Shown: positions 7,565 through 17,800 of the stretch, one piece after another
How positions within the stretch are numbered: position 1 is the first letter of the stretch
Layout: every line of letters starts with the position of its first letter
Source: Acidobacteriota bacterium
Lineage (GTDB): Bacteria > Acidobacteriota > Thermoanaerobaculia > Multivoradales > JBCCEF01
Direction: 5' to 3'
Assembly: GCA_039028635.1 (NCBI GenBank)
Contig: JBCCHV010000018.1
Coordinates: 1-64,000, forward strand
Length of the DNA: 64,000 nucleotides
Notes under the pieces: model-generated
Seen by the model: only the letters and a program-made list of their open reading frames with translations
Database searches by the model: none
Told to the model about the DNA's origin: nothing
Made by a program: the position numbers and the translations under genes

Positions 7565-9247
7565 ATGAAGTTCCTGCGCTTCGTGGCTGGCCAGTCCGGC
7601 CGAGCTCGCTGGATTTTGGCGGCGGCGGCGGCGATCGGTATCTTCAGCGGAGTCTTGAGTGTCGGCTTGGTCGCTCTGATCAACGCCGCCCTCAATGCCG
7701 AAGGCCCCAAGATGGCGGCCATCGGCTGGACCTTCGCCGCCCTCTGCGCTCTCATCACCCTCACCCGCGTGACATCCGTCGTGCTGCTCGCCAACCTCGG
7801 CCAGGGGGTGGTGCGCGAGCTGCGAGTCGATCTCAGCCGGCAGATCTCGGCGGCCCCCCTGCGGCGCATCGAGGAGCTCGGTCCGAATCGCCTTCTCGCC
7901 ACCCTGACGGACGACATCAACGCCATCTCCCAGGCGCTGATCTTCGTGCCTCCGATCTGCCTCAACGGCTCGATCATCGCCGGCTGCCTGATCTATCTCG
8001 GCTTCCTGGATCAGGGATTGCTCGGCATGTTGCTGGTGGCGATGCTGATCGGCATCGTCACCTACTTCGTGCCGGCGCAGCTCGGCATGCGCAAGTTCCA
8101 CGCCGCTCGCGAGCAGCAGGACCATCTCTTCGGCTACTTCGAGGGTTTGATTCGCGGCGGCAAGGAGCTGCGCCTGCACCGGCCGAGGCGGCGGGTTTTC
8201 GGTCGCTTGCTCGCCGGCGTCGCCGATCTCGCCCGCAAGCTGCGGGTCAAGGCGGCCTTGATCTACTCCGCCGCGGAGGCCTGGGGACGGCTGCTGATCT
8301 TCGTGGTCATCGGGGTGCTGCTCTTCGCCCGGCCGGATTTTCTGGGCGCCGACCGCGCCGTGCTCACCGGCTTCACTCTGGTGCTGCTGTTCCTGATGGG
8401 GCCGCTGCAGGCGCTCCTCGACTCGATTCCGGCCCTCGGCATGGCCGAAGTGTCGGCGCAGAAGGTCGCCAGCCTGGGCTTCAGCCTCGATGGCGCGGCC
8501 GGCGGAGCGCCGCGCCCGCCGGCGGTGCCGGCGCGCTCGTGGCAGCGCATCGAGTTTCGCGGCGTCACCCACACCTATCACCGTGAAGGTCAGGATCATC
8601 CCTTCGAGCTCGGCCCCATCGACCTCACCCTCGAACCCGGCGAGCTGGTGTTTCTAGTGGGTGGCAACGGCAGCGGCAAGACCACCTTGGCGAAGGTCTT
8701 CGTCGGCCTTTACGCTCCCGAGCGCGGCGAGATCCTGCTCGATGGCCAGCCGGTGACGGAGACTGATCGGGATGACTTCCGGCAGCTCTTTTCGGTGGTC
8801 TTCTCGGACTTCTATCTCTTCGATCGCCTGCTCGGCCTCGAGGCGCCGGATCTCGATCAGCAAGCCGGCCGCTATCTGCGCGAGCTGCAGATCGACCACA
8901 AGGTGGAGATTCGCGACGGCCAGCTCTCGGCGACGGATCTCTCCCAAGGGCAGCGCAAGCGCCTGGCGCTGCTGACGGCCTATCTCGAAGATCGCCAGAT
9001 CTATGTCTTCGACGAGTGGGCCGCCGACCAGGACCCGGTCTTCAAAGAGGTCTTCTACCGCCGGGTGCTTCCGGACCTCAAGGCGCGCGGCAAGACCGTG
9101 CTGGCGATTTCGCACGACGATCGCTACTTCCACCTGGCCGATCGCCTCGTCAAGCTCGAGGACGGCCGCCTGCGGTTCAGCGGTACCAGTCACGAGTTGC
9201 CCGAATCGCAGCCGCAGCCGGCGCTGGGTTCGAGTCTGTCCCGGTAG
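7565..9247 (+). CDS. Cyclic-peptide/siderophore type ABC exporter (PvdE/SyrD-like half-transporter)
   Basis: A 560 aa half-transporter: an N-terminal membrane domain with about six helices (residues 1-300) fused to a C-terminal ATPase. Walker A is GGNGSGKTT (about 366-374), the ABC signature is LSQGQRKRLAL (about 458), Walker B is IYVFDEWAADQDP (about 479) and the H-loop is AISHDDRY (about 515). The EWAADQDP sequence after Walker B and the overall layout are typical of the cyclic-peptide transporter family that includes PvdE and SyrD. It presumably works as a homodimer in the inner membrane, moving the lipopeptide or its precursor to the periplasm. It stands alone 195 bp before the N-hydroxylase, so it may have its own transcript. 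Its presence supports a secreted NRPS product. Confidence 0.9.
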   Translation: MKFLRFVAGQSGRARWILAAAAAIGIFSGVLSVGLVALINAALNAEGPKMAAIGWTFAALCALITLTRVTSVVLLANLGQGVVRELRVDLSRQISAAPLRRIEELGPNRLLATLTDDINAISQALIFVPPICLNGSIIAGCLIYLGFLDQGLLGMLLVAMLIGIVTYFVPAQLGMRKFHAAREQQDHLFGYFEGLIRGGKELRLHRPRRRVFGRLLAGVADLARKLRVKAALIYSAAEAWGRLLIFVVIGVLLFARPDFLGADRAVLTGFTLVLLFLMGPLQALLDSIPALGMAEVSAQKVASLGFSLDGAAGGAPRPPAVPARSWQRIEFRGVTHTYHREGQDHPFELGPIDLTLEPGELVFLVGGNGSGKTTLAKVFVGLYAPERGEILLDGQPVTETDRDDFRQLFSVVFSDFYLFDRLLGLEAPDLDQQAGRYLRELQIDHKVEIRDGQLSATDLSQGQRKRLALLTAYLEDRQIYVFDEWAADQDPVFKEVFYRRVLPDLKARGKTVLAISHDDRYFHLADRLVKLEDGRLRFSGTSHELPESQPQPALGSSLSR

Positions 9248-9442
9248 GGCAGAGGGTTGGCACTTGTGGTCTGTGAGATTTATTGAATAGATGCAGTCAA
9301 ATGTATTTTCAGGCGCATAAAAGCATGATCATGATAAGGTGAATATAGATTCATGGCCATGCCTTGACGGGCTTCGTAGGGGAGGCGCCGACAACTGCGG
9401 CGAGCCACCTCGCTCTAGGAATTCAGAAATGGAAATAGGCGA
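9248..9442 (+). promoter_or_regulatory. Probable promoter region of the hydroxylase-megasynthase operon
   Basis: A 195 bp AT-rich gap before the long biosynthetic operon. It contains two copies of a CATG-NN-CATG palindrome, CATGATCATG (9324-9333) and CATGGCCATG (9352-9361), centred 28 bp apart. Between and overlapping them is an inverted repeat TGAAT-ATAG-ATTCA (9340-9353). The GATCATGATAAG portion resembles half of a Fur box, but the other half is poor. A seven-codon ORF (ATG at 9429, stop TAG at 9450-9452) overlaps the hydroxylase start out of frame. The hydroxylase ribosome binding site is weak (ATAGGCGA). Confidence 0.45.
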
Positions 9443-10810
9443 ATGCGAATAGCGTCATCCCATCCCTTCGATCAGCGCAATCCCGTCGACCTCCTGGGCA
9501 TCGGCTTCGGCCCATCCAATCTCGCCCTGGCGGCGGCGGTCCAAGAAGAGCTCGTCGAAAGGCGCGGTGAGCGTCTCTCGACTCTGTTCCTGGAGAGCAA
9601 ACCGGGCTTTGCCTGGCATCCCGGCATGTTGATGGAGGATGCCCGGATCCAGCTCTCCTTCCTCAAGGACATTTCCACGCTGCGCGATCCCGGCAGCCGT
9701 TACACCTTCCTCAGATACCTGCAGGAGAAGGGGCGCCTCGATCAGTTCATCAACCTGCGCAACTTCTTCCCGACGCGCATCGAGTTCTGCGATTACTACG
9801 CCTGGGTGGCGCAGCAGCTCGACGACCAGGTGCAGTACGGCGTCCGGGTCGAGGGCGTCGAGCCGGTGACCTCGGCGGATGGTGAGCGGGTCGAGCTGTT
9901 GCGGGTGAGCGCCCGCGACGAGGCCAGCGGTGAGCTTCACCAGGTGCTGGCGAAGAACCTGGTGGTCGCCACCGGTGGCATTCCCTTCCTGCCGCCGGGG
10001 GTCGATCTCGAGGGCAGCGAGCGGGTCTTCCACTCGAAAGACTTTTTGACCGCCATGACCGGCAAGTTCCTCGATCGGCAGGCACCGCACCGCTTCGCGG
10101 TGGTGGGGTCCGGGCAGACCGCGGCGGAGGTCTTTCAATACCTCTACACCCACTATCCCAATGCCGAAGTCACGGCCACCGTCCGGCGCTTCGCCTACAA
10201 GCCGGCGGACGACAGCCACTTCGTCAACGAGATCTTCTTTCCGGAGATGGTGGACAAGCTCTACGAGATGTCGCCACGGCAGCGCGACACGGTGCTGTCG
10301 GCGCACATGGACACCAATTACTCGGCCGTCGACCTCGACCTGATCCAGGAGATCTACGAGGCTTTGTACCAGCGTCGGGTCGAAGGCGACGAGCGGGTCA
10401 AGATTCGTCCCTTCCTGGAGTTGCGCGGTATCGCCGACGGTCGCGACAGCGCCACCCTGCGGTTCTTCAATCTGGTGGACGAGGCCTTCGAGTTCCTCGA
10501 GGTCGATGGCGCCGTGCTCGCCACCGGCTATCACCGGCCGCGCAACCACCGCCTGCTCGAGGCCCTTGGCGACCATCTCGAGCGCGATGCCGGCGGCCAC
10601 TACCTGGTGGACCGCAACTACCGCGTGATGGCCAGCGACGACTTCACGCCGGGAATCTTCCTGCAGGGATTCTGTGAGGACACCCACGGCCTGAGCGACA
10701 CCCTGCTGTCCACCCTGCCGGCGCGCTCGATGGAGATCCTCGACTCGCTGCGTGGCGTGCCCCGGCCGCGGTCTCTGACCCGGCCCGAGGCCGAGGCGGC
10801 GGGATCATGA
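9443..10810 (+). CDS. L-ornithine/L-lysine N-monooxygenase (PvdA/IucD/Spb38-like)
   Basis: A 455 aa FAD- and NADPH-dependent enzyme that hydroxylates the side-chain amine of ornithine or lysine. The FAD motif GIGFGPSN is at residues 19-26. The NADPH motif VVGSGQTAAEV is at about 219-229. ATGYHRP (about 360) and the C-terminal GLSDTLLSTLPARS are hallmarks of this family. Sequence alone does not settle ornithine versus lysine. Its stop overlaps the start of the cupin-MetRS gene (ATGA), implying coupled translation and a shared pathway. In siderophore clusters the hydroxylamine is acylated to a hydroxamate, but no N-acyl or formyl transferase is visible here. With a cupin-MetRS partner, N-N bond formation is the better explanation. 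Confidence 0.92.
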   Translation: MRIASSHPFDQRNPVDLLGIGFGPSNLALAAAVQEELVERRGERLSTLFLESKPGFAWHPGMLMEDARIQLSFLKDISTLRDPGSRYTFLRYLQEKGRLDQFINLRNFFPTRIEFCDYYAWVAQQLDDQVQYGVRVEGVEPVTSADGERVELLRVSARDEASGELHQVLAKNLVVATGGIPFLPPGVDLEGSERVFHSKDFLTAMTGKFLDRQAPHRFAVVGSGQTAAEVFQYLYTHYPNAEVTATVRRFAYKPADDSHFVNEIFFPEMVDKLYEMSPRQRDTVLSAHMDTNYSAVDLDLIQEIYEALYQRRVEGDERVKIRPFLELRGIADGRDSATLRFFNLVDEAFEFLEVDGAVLATGYHRPRNHRLLEALGDHLERDAGGHYLVDRNYRVMASDDFTPGIFLQGFCEDTHGLSDTLLSTLPARSMEILDSLRGVPRPRSLTRPEAEAAGS

Positions 10811-12831
10811 GGAAGGCGCCACTGCACATCCAGGGGGTCGATCCGGAGAAGTTCTACCGCGCCTACGGCATTCAGTGCCAGCAAGTCTACCCCTGGGAAG
10901 GGGTCAGCGAGACGCCCTTCTTCACCGCCTGGGGGGTGGTGCCGCCGGGCGGCACGGCGCGGGCCCACAAGCACCAGGAGCACGAGAGCTTCGTGATCGT
11001 CCAGGGGCGTGGCCGGATGAGGGTCGACGATCAGAGCCGCGAGGTCGGTCCCGGCGACGTCATCCTGATGGAGCCCTTCGCCGAGCACGAGCTGACCAAT
11101 CTCTCGCAGAGCGACGAGCTGCTCTTTCTCGATCTCTGCTGGGAGGACATGGAGCAGGCGGTGCGCCGCAACCGCGCGGCGCTGGCCAGCGATGAGCAGG
11201 CTGCACGGGTGCTGGTGACAGCGACCCCGCCGACGCCCAACGGCGACCTCCACGTCGGTCACCTCTCGGGGCCCTATCTCGGCGCCGACATCTTCACTCG
11301 CTATTGCCGGCAGCGCGGTCGCGAGGCGGCCTATCTCAGCGGTGCCGACGATCATCAGAGCTACACCGAGACCAAGGGGGCGGTCCTCGGCCAGACGCCG
11401 CGTCAGGTGGCGGACCGTTTCGGCGATGCGATCGTCGAAACCCTGCGCCAGGCCGACATCGAGATCAGCCATTTCGCCCGGCCCCTGACCTCGACCCATC
11501 ACCGCGCCCTCACCGCCGAGGTCTTCGCTCGCCTGGTCGACCGCGGCGCGATCGTCAAGCGGCAAGCGCCGACGCTCTACTGCGTGCCCTGCGAGCGCTT
11601 CCTGTTCGAGGCCCACGTGGTCGGCTCCTGCCCCCATTGCGGTGCCTCCTCGAACGGCAATGCCTGCGAGGCCTGCGGTCGCCCCAACGACAGCGCCGAG
11701 CTCCACGATCCCTCCTGCAAGCGCTGTGGCGGGGAGCCCGAGCTGCGCCCACAGGAGCGCTTCTTTTTCCCCCTGGCGCCTTTCGCCGAGCGCCTCGAGC
11801 GCTACTGGGACGGAGTGCAGATGGGAGCCCATCTGCGCTCCCTGTGCGACGTCATGCTCTCCGACGGCCTACCGGACATCGCCGTCAGCCAGCAAAGTGA
11901 CTGGGGGATCCCGGTGCCGGTCGAGGGTTTCGAGGACCAGGCGATCTACGTCTGGTTCGAGATGGCGCCGGGCTACCTGGCGGCGACACGCGAGCTCGGT
12001 GAGCAGGCGGAGGATGCCTTTTGGCGCTCCGCAGAGGCCGAGGTCGTGCAGTTCTTCGGCTTCGACAACGGTTACTTCCACGCCGTGCTGTTCCCCGCCA
12101 TCTTCATGGCCTTCGACGACAGCCTGCGGTTGCCGACGACCTTCGTGACCAACGAGTTCTATCGCTACGAGGGCGAAAAGTTCTCCACCAGCCGCAACCA
12201 TGCCATGTGGGCGCGGGAGCTGCTGGCGGAGGTACCCGTCGACGTGGCGCGCTACTGCCTGGCCTTCGACGGTCCCGAGCGCGAGCAGAGCAACTTCACC
12301 CTCGCCGGCCTGCGCGAAACGGCGCGGCGCGAGCTGATGGACGGCTGGGAGCGCTGGCTGCGCTCGCTAGGTCGCAAGCTCGCTCAGGTCGAAGGTGTGG
12401 TGCCCAGCACCGGCGGCTGGACCGCCGAGCAGCAGAGCTTTTTCCAGTCCCTGATCGATCTCTCGGCGGACGCCGCCGAGGCCTACGAGGCGGCATCTTT
12501 CTCGCCCCAGCGGGCGGCGCGGGTGCTCTCCGAGGTGGTGCGCGAGGCGCATCGCTTCGGCAGTGGTCAGGAGCACTGGCGGGCCCTCCCGGGGCGCTAC
12601 GAAGAGTGGCGCACGGCCCTCGCCCTCGAAGTACTGGCGGCCAAGACGTTGGCCCTGCTGGCCGCTCCGCTGATGCCGCGCTTCAGCGCCCGCCTGCTCT
12701 CGGCCTTGGGCCGTGAAGGCAGTCCGGTGTGGGACGAGATCCCGCGATTCCTGCCCGGCGGCAGCTCCGTCGGAAGCCTCGACGTCGCCTGGTTCTCGCC
12801 GGTCGCGACGCCGCGGTTCGCCGCCGTTTGA
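10807..12831 (+). CDS. Cupin-methionyl-tRNA-synthetase-like didomain protein, putative hydrazine (N-N bond) synthetase
   Basis: A 674 aa fusion. Residues about 40-112 are a cupin: HKHQEHE places metal ligands at H54, H56 and E60, with H94 in PFAEHELTN. Residues about 134-674 are a class I synthetase related to MetRS. The HIGH motif is HVGH (149-152), two zinc knuckles follow (CPHCG...CEACG and CKRCGG), and the KMSKS loop is KFSTS (458-462), with a helical C-terminal domain. A housekeeping MetRS has no cupin. This architecture next to an N-hydroxylase matches Spb40 of the s56-p1 pathway and its triacsin-pathway relative, which join N6-hydroxylysine to glycine to form a hydrazine. By analogy the synthetase domain would activate an amino acid as aminoacyl-AMP, acylate the hydroxylamine oxygen, and the cupin would rearrange it to N-N. 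The precise substrates here are inference. Confidence 0.85.
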   Translation: MRKAPLHIQGVDPEKFYRAYGIQCQQVYPWEGVSETPFFTAWGVVPPGGTARAHKHQEHESFVIVQGRGRMRVDDQSREVGPGDVILMEPFAEHELTNLSQSDELLFLDLCWEDMEQAVRRNRAALASDEQAARVLVTATPPTPNGDLHVGHLSGPYLGADIFTRYCRQRGREAAYLSGADDHQSYTETKGAVLGQTPRQVADRFGDAIVETLRQADIEISHFARPLTSTHHRALTAEVFARLVDRGAIVKRQAPTLYCVPCERFLFEAHVVGSCPHCGASSNGNACEACGRPNDSAELHDPSCKRCGGEPELRPQERFFFPLAPFAERLERYWDGVQMGAHLRSLCDVMLSDGLPDIAVSQQSDWGIPVPVEGFEDQAIYVWFEMAPGYLAATRELGEQAEDAFWRSAEAEVVQFFGFDNGYFHAVLFPAIFMAFDDSLRLPTTFVTNEFYRYEGEKFSTSRNHAMWARELLAEVPVDVARYCLAFDGPEREQSNFTLAGLRETARRELMDGWERWLRSLGRKLAQVEGVVPSTGGWTAEQQSFFQSLIDLSADAAEAYEAASFSPQRAARVLSEVVREAHRFGSGQEHWRALPGRYEEWRTALALEVLAAKTLALLAAPLMPRFSARLLSALGREGSPVWDEIPRFLPGGSSVGSLDVAWFSPVATPRFAAV

Positions 12832-12861
12832 GCGGCCGGTCGGAGAAAGGGGCCTTTTCCG

Positions 12862-14860
12862 ATGGTGGCTGAATTCATGCGTTGGTCCAGCCTGGTGGAT
12901 TTGCTGACGGAGCGTGCCCGGGAGCTTCCCGAGCAGCGCGCCTACACCTTCCTCGACGACGCCGGAGAGGCCGAGGCGACGCTCACCTTCGGTGATCTCG
13001 ATCGCCGGGCGCGGGCGATCGCGTCGGCCCTCCAGGCCGCCGGCCTCGGCGGCCAGCGGGCGATGCTGCTCTACGCCCCGGGGATCGAGTTCGTCGCCGC
13101 CTTCTTCGGCTGCCTGTATGCCGGCGTGGTGGCGGTGCCGGGCTACCCGCCGCGCTCGCGGCGCAGCCTGCCGCGCCTGATGACGGTGGCGCAGGACGCG
13201 CGCGCCGCCGTCGCCCTGACCACCGCCGGCTTGAAGGCCAAGTTCACCGCCCTGGCCGGCGACCTGCCGGACCTGGCGGCGATCCACTGGCTGGCCACCG
13301 ACGAGGTCCCGCTGGCGGCGGCGGAGAGCTGGCGCCAACCGAGCGTCGAGGCCTCGACCCTGGCCTTCCTGCAGTACACCTCGGGCTCGACCTCGGCTCC
13401 CAAGGGAGTGATGGTCTCGCACGGCAATCTGCTCCACAACGAGGAGCTCATTCGCCGTGCCTTCGATCAATCCCGGGAGTCGGTGATCTGCGGTTGGCTG
13501 CCGCTCTACCACGACATGGGGTTGATCGGGAACGTGCTGCAGCCTCTGTACGTCGGTGCGCCCTGCTACCTGCTGTCGCCCTTCGCCTTCCTGCAGCGGC
13601 CGCGCCTGTGGCTCGAGGTGATCGGTCGCTACGGCGCCACCACCAGCGGTGGACCGAACTTCGCTTACGACCTGTGCGTGCGCAAGATTCCGCCGGCGGA
13701 GCGCGCCGGCCTCGACCTGACGAGCTGGCGGGTGGCCTTCAACGGCGCCGAGCCGGTGCGCGCCGGAACCCTCGAGCGCTTCGCGACGGCCTTCGCCGAC
13801 TGCGGCTTCGATCGCCGTGCCTTCCTACCTTGCTACGGCCTGGCCGAGGGCACCCTCTTCGTCACCGGCGAGCCGGTGGCCGAGGCGCCGCGGGTGCGGC
13901 CCTTCGAGGCCGAGGCCCTCGAGCAAGGCCAGGCGATCGAAGCGCCCGGCGGGCGAGACCTGGTGGCTTCCGGGGTGGTCGCCGGCGACCAGCGCATCGC
14001 GATCGTCGATCCCGCCACGGGGCAACCGCGGGCGGCGGGAGAGGTGGGGGAGATCTGGCTCGCAGGACCCAGCGTCACCGGTGGCTACTGGCGCCGTCCC
14101 GAGGCCACCGCCGAGTGCTTCGGAGCGCGCCTGGCGGGTGAGCCGGAGGCCTCCTACCTGCGCACCGGCGACCTCGGCTTCAGCGATGGCGAGCGATTGT
14201 TCGTCACCGGTCGCCTCAAGGACCTGATCATTCTGCGCGGGCGCAACCATTACCCCCAGGACATCGAGCTGACGGTCGAGGGCAGCCACCGGGCGCTGCG
14301 GCCGGGCTGCGGTGCCGCCGTAGCTCACACCGTCGAAGGCGAGGAGCGCTTGGTGGTGCTGCAGGAGGTCGAGCGCAGCGCCCGTCAGGTCGAGCCGGCG
14401 GAGGTCTTCGCGGCGGTCCGCCGCGCCGTTGTCGAGGTGCATCAGGTGGAGCCGGCGCTCGTCGTCCTGCTCAAGGCGGGCTCGATTCCCAAGACCTCGA
14501 GCGGCAAGGTGCAGCGGCGCCTGAGTCGGCGCCGTTGGTTGAAGGGCGAGGTCGAGGTGCTGGCCTCCTGGCCGGCCGCCGCCGGCGCCGAAGAGCCGGC
14601 GCCGCGGGCCGCGCGCCGCCGGGCGGTGATCGCCGGCCTGACGACCCTCGCGGCGCGCCTGCTGAAGGTCGCCGAGGAGGAGATCCGGCCCGACACGCCG
14701 CTGCCCCTCGACTCTCTCGCCGCCCTCGAGCTGCGCGGCGAGGTGGAGGCTTCCCTGGGGGTCGCTTTGCCCCTCGAAGAGCTCTTCGAGAGTCCCTCCC
14801 TGGAGCGTCTCGCGGAGTTGATCGCGGCGACTCCGGCGAAGGAGCCCGCGGCGGTCGAGG
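12862..14860 (+). other. Loading module: fatty acyl-AMP ligase (FAAL) and ACP
   Basis: The FAAL core shows YTSGSTSAPKGVMVSH (from about 13373), YHDMGLIGNVLQPLY and SGGPNFAYDLCVRKI. The last two are characteristic of FAALs rather than acyl-CoA ligases. SSGKVQRRLSR near 14497 supplies the C-terminal Lys region. The ACP follows with PLDSLAALEL; the phosphopantetheine serine codon is 14713-14715. The expected role is ATP-dependent activation of a free fatty acid as acyl-AMP and transfer to the ACP, making the product N-acylated. Chain length cannot be predicted by eye. Confidence 0.92.
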
Positions 14861-17800
14861 AGCCCGCTGTCCAGGACAAGATCGCTGGCGAGCCGGCGCC
14901 GGCCTGGCCCGAGGAGATGGATCTCTCCCTCGGGCAACGCGCCCTGTGGTTTCTCGAAAAGGTCGACCCCGGCCGCGATGCCTACCACATCGCTTTCGCC
15001 GGAGAGGTGGCGGCCGGGGTCTCCCGCGATGCCCTCGCGGACGCTTGGCAGCGCCTGACGCAGCGCCATCGGCTGCTGCGGGCGGGGGTGGTGGAGGTCG
15101 AGGGGGAGCCGCGGCTGCGGGTGGCGGCGGCTCCCGGCGAGCTCGAGACCGCTTCCTTCGCCGGCGACGGCCGCGACCTCGACGGCGAGCTGCAGCGTCA
15201 GGCGAGGCGACCTTTCGATCTCGCCAGCGGCGATCGCCTGGCGCGCTGTCGCTGGATCGACCGGCCCGGTGAACCGCCGATTTTGCTTTTCGTCTTCCAC
15301 CATCTGGTGGCGGACCTCGGCTCCTTGGCGATCGTCGCTGCTGAGCTGGCGCGGCTCCTCGCCGAGCCCGCGGCAGAGCTCGCGCCCTTGACCGGCGATT
15401 ACTCCGAGCTGGTCGCCGCCCAGCAGCCCGATCCCGAGCTCGGCCGCTTCTGGCATGACGAGCTCGATCCGCTGCCGGCGGCTCTCGAGCTGCCCCTCGA
15501 CCGGTCGCGACCACCGGTGCAGCGCTTCACCGCTGGAGTCGAGCGCTTTCGCGTCCCCGGCGACGAGCTGGCGGCCTGGTGCCGCCGCCAGGGGGTGACT
15601 CCCTTTGTCGCTCTGCTGGCCGCCTACCAGGCATTCCTCGGCCGCCTCTCGGGGCAGCGGGTTTTCTGCGTCGGGGCGCCGGCGGCGGGTCGGGATCGCG
15701 CCAGCCGTCGGCTGGTGGGGTACTACGTCAACCCTTTGACCCTACGCGCCGATCTCACCGGCGAGCCCTCCTTCGAACGCCTGGCGGCGGACCTCAAGGA
15801 GCGCGTCCGGCGGGCCGTCGAGCATCAGGCTTACCCCTTCCCGCGGCTGGTGGAGGAGCTCCATCCGGAGCGCGATGCCAGCCGCTCGCCGCTCTTTCAG
15901 GCCTTCTTCTCCTACGCCCGGGGTCGTACCGGCGGTGGCGATCTCGGGGCCTTCGCCCTCGGCGAGGCCGGGGCCACCCTCGAGCTCGGGCCGCTGCGCT
16001 TCGAGCGTCGCGCCCTCGATCCGCAGGCCGCGGCCTTCGATCTCAGCTTGGCGATGGCGACCCGCGGCAGTGAGCTGGTGGGCTCCTTCACCTATGCCCG
16101 CGAGCTCTTCGACCAGGCCACCGTCGAGCGCTGGACGGCGAGCTTCGGGCGCTTTCTGGGCGAGCTCGTGGCCCGTCCCAAGGAGCCCTTTGGCCGCCTG
16201 CCGCTGTTGTCGTCGGAGGAGCGCCGGCAGATCCTTGTCGATTGGAACGACACCCTGCGCGAGGACTCCGGTGAAACCTTCCTCGAGCTGTTCGCGGCGC
16301 GGGTGGCGGCGCATCCCGGCCAGGCGGCCGTCTCGAGCGGTGACGAGGTCTTGAGCTACGGCGACCTCGACCGCGCCAGTCAACGCCTCGCCGAGCGCTT
16401 GCGCGGGCGCGGCATCGGGCCCGGCGATCGGGTCGGAGTCGCCGTGGCGCGCAGTCCGCGTCTGCTCGTCGCCCTCCTCGGCGTGCTGCGGGCGGGCGCC
16501 GCCTATGTGCCCCTCGACCTCGCTTTTCCGGCCCAGCGCTTGAGCTACATGATCGAGGACGCCGGTCTGCGACTGGTGCTCAGCGAGGCGGCGCGGGCCG
16601 ACGATCTGCCGCCCCATCGCGTTCCGGTGCTCGACCTCGCCGAGGCGGCGTCCGGAGATCCCGTCGCCGACGCTCCGCGGCCGCGGCCGCTGGCCGGGGA
16701 AGACACCGCCTACGTCATCTACACCTCGGGCTCGACGGGGCGCCCCAAGGGGGTGGTGGTGCCGCACCGGGCGCTGCGCAACTTCCTGCTGGCGATGGCC
16801 GAGGAGCCGGGACTCGCGGCGGGTCAGTGCCTGCTGGCGGTGACCTCCCTGTCCTTCGACATCTCGGCCCTCGAGCTCTACCTGCCGTTGATCGTCGGTG
16901 GCCGCGTCGAGGTCGCCGGACGCGATGAGACCAGCGATGGCGAGGCCTTGGCGCGGCGCCTCGACACCTGCCGAGCCGATGCCATGCAGGCGACTCCGGC
17001 GACCTGGCGCATGTTGCTCGAAGCCGGTTGGCGGGGCCGCCCGCAGCTCGCGATGCTGTGCGGTGGCGAGGCTTTGCCCGGCGATCTCGCAGCCGAGCTC
17101 CTGCCCCGGGGCCGGGCGCTGTGGAATCTCTACGGCCCCACCGAAACCGCCGTCTGGTCGGCCTGTCAGCCGGTTTCTGGGGAGATCGCCGGCGAGGGTA
17201 GCGTGGCCCTCGGGCGGGCGATTCGCAACACCCGGCTGCTGGTGCTCGACGGTCACGGTGAGCCGTTGCCGATCGGCGTCGCCGGCGAGCTGTTGATCGG
17301 CGGGCGCGGGCTTGCCGACGGTTACCTGCAACGGCCGGCCCTCACCGCCGAGCGCTTCGTGCCCGATCCCCTCGCCGGCCAGCCCGGCGGCGGGGCGCCC
17401 GGGGCGCGCCTCTATCGCACCGGCGATCTGGTGCGCTGGCGGTCTGCTGGCGTTCTCGAGTTCCTCGGCCGCCTCGACCACCAGGTCAAAGTCCGGGGCC
17501 ACCGCATCGAGCTCGGCGAGGTCGAGAGCGTGCTCAGCGCGGTACCGGGAGTCACCCAGGCGGTGGCGGTGGCGCGTCGGGACGGCGGTGGGGAGGCCGA
17601 GCTGGTGGCCTATGTCACCGCCGAGGAGAGCTTCGACGTCGACCTTCTGCGCGGCCTGGCGCGGCGCTCCTTGCCCGAATACATGGTGCCGTCGAGGTTG
17701 GTGCGCCTGGAGTCCTTTCCGCTCACTCCCAACGGCAAGGTCGATCGCCGGGCGCTGCCGGCGCCGCAGGCGGCACGCCCCAAGGTCGCTCCTCAACTTC

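Noticed and set aside
10807-12831. Duplicate MetRS as a self-resistance or housekeeping enzyme
   Set aside because: The fused cupin, the altered KMSKS loop (KFSTS) and the ATGA coupling to an N-hydroxylase fit biosynthesis better. Not formally excluded without a tree.
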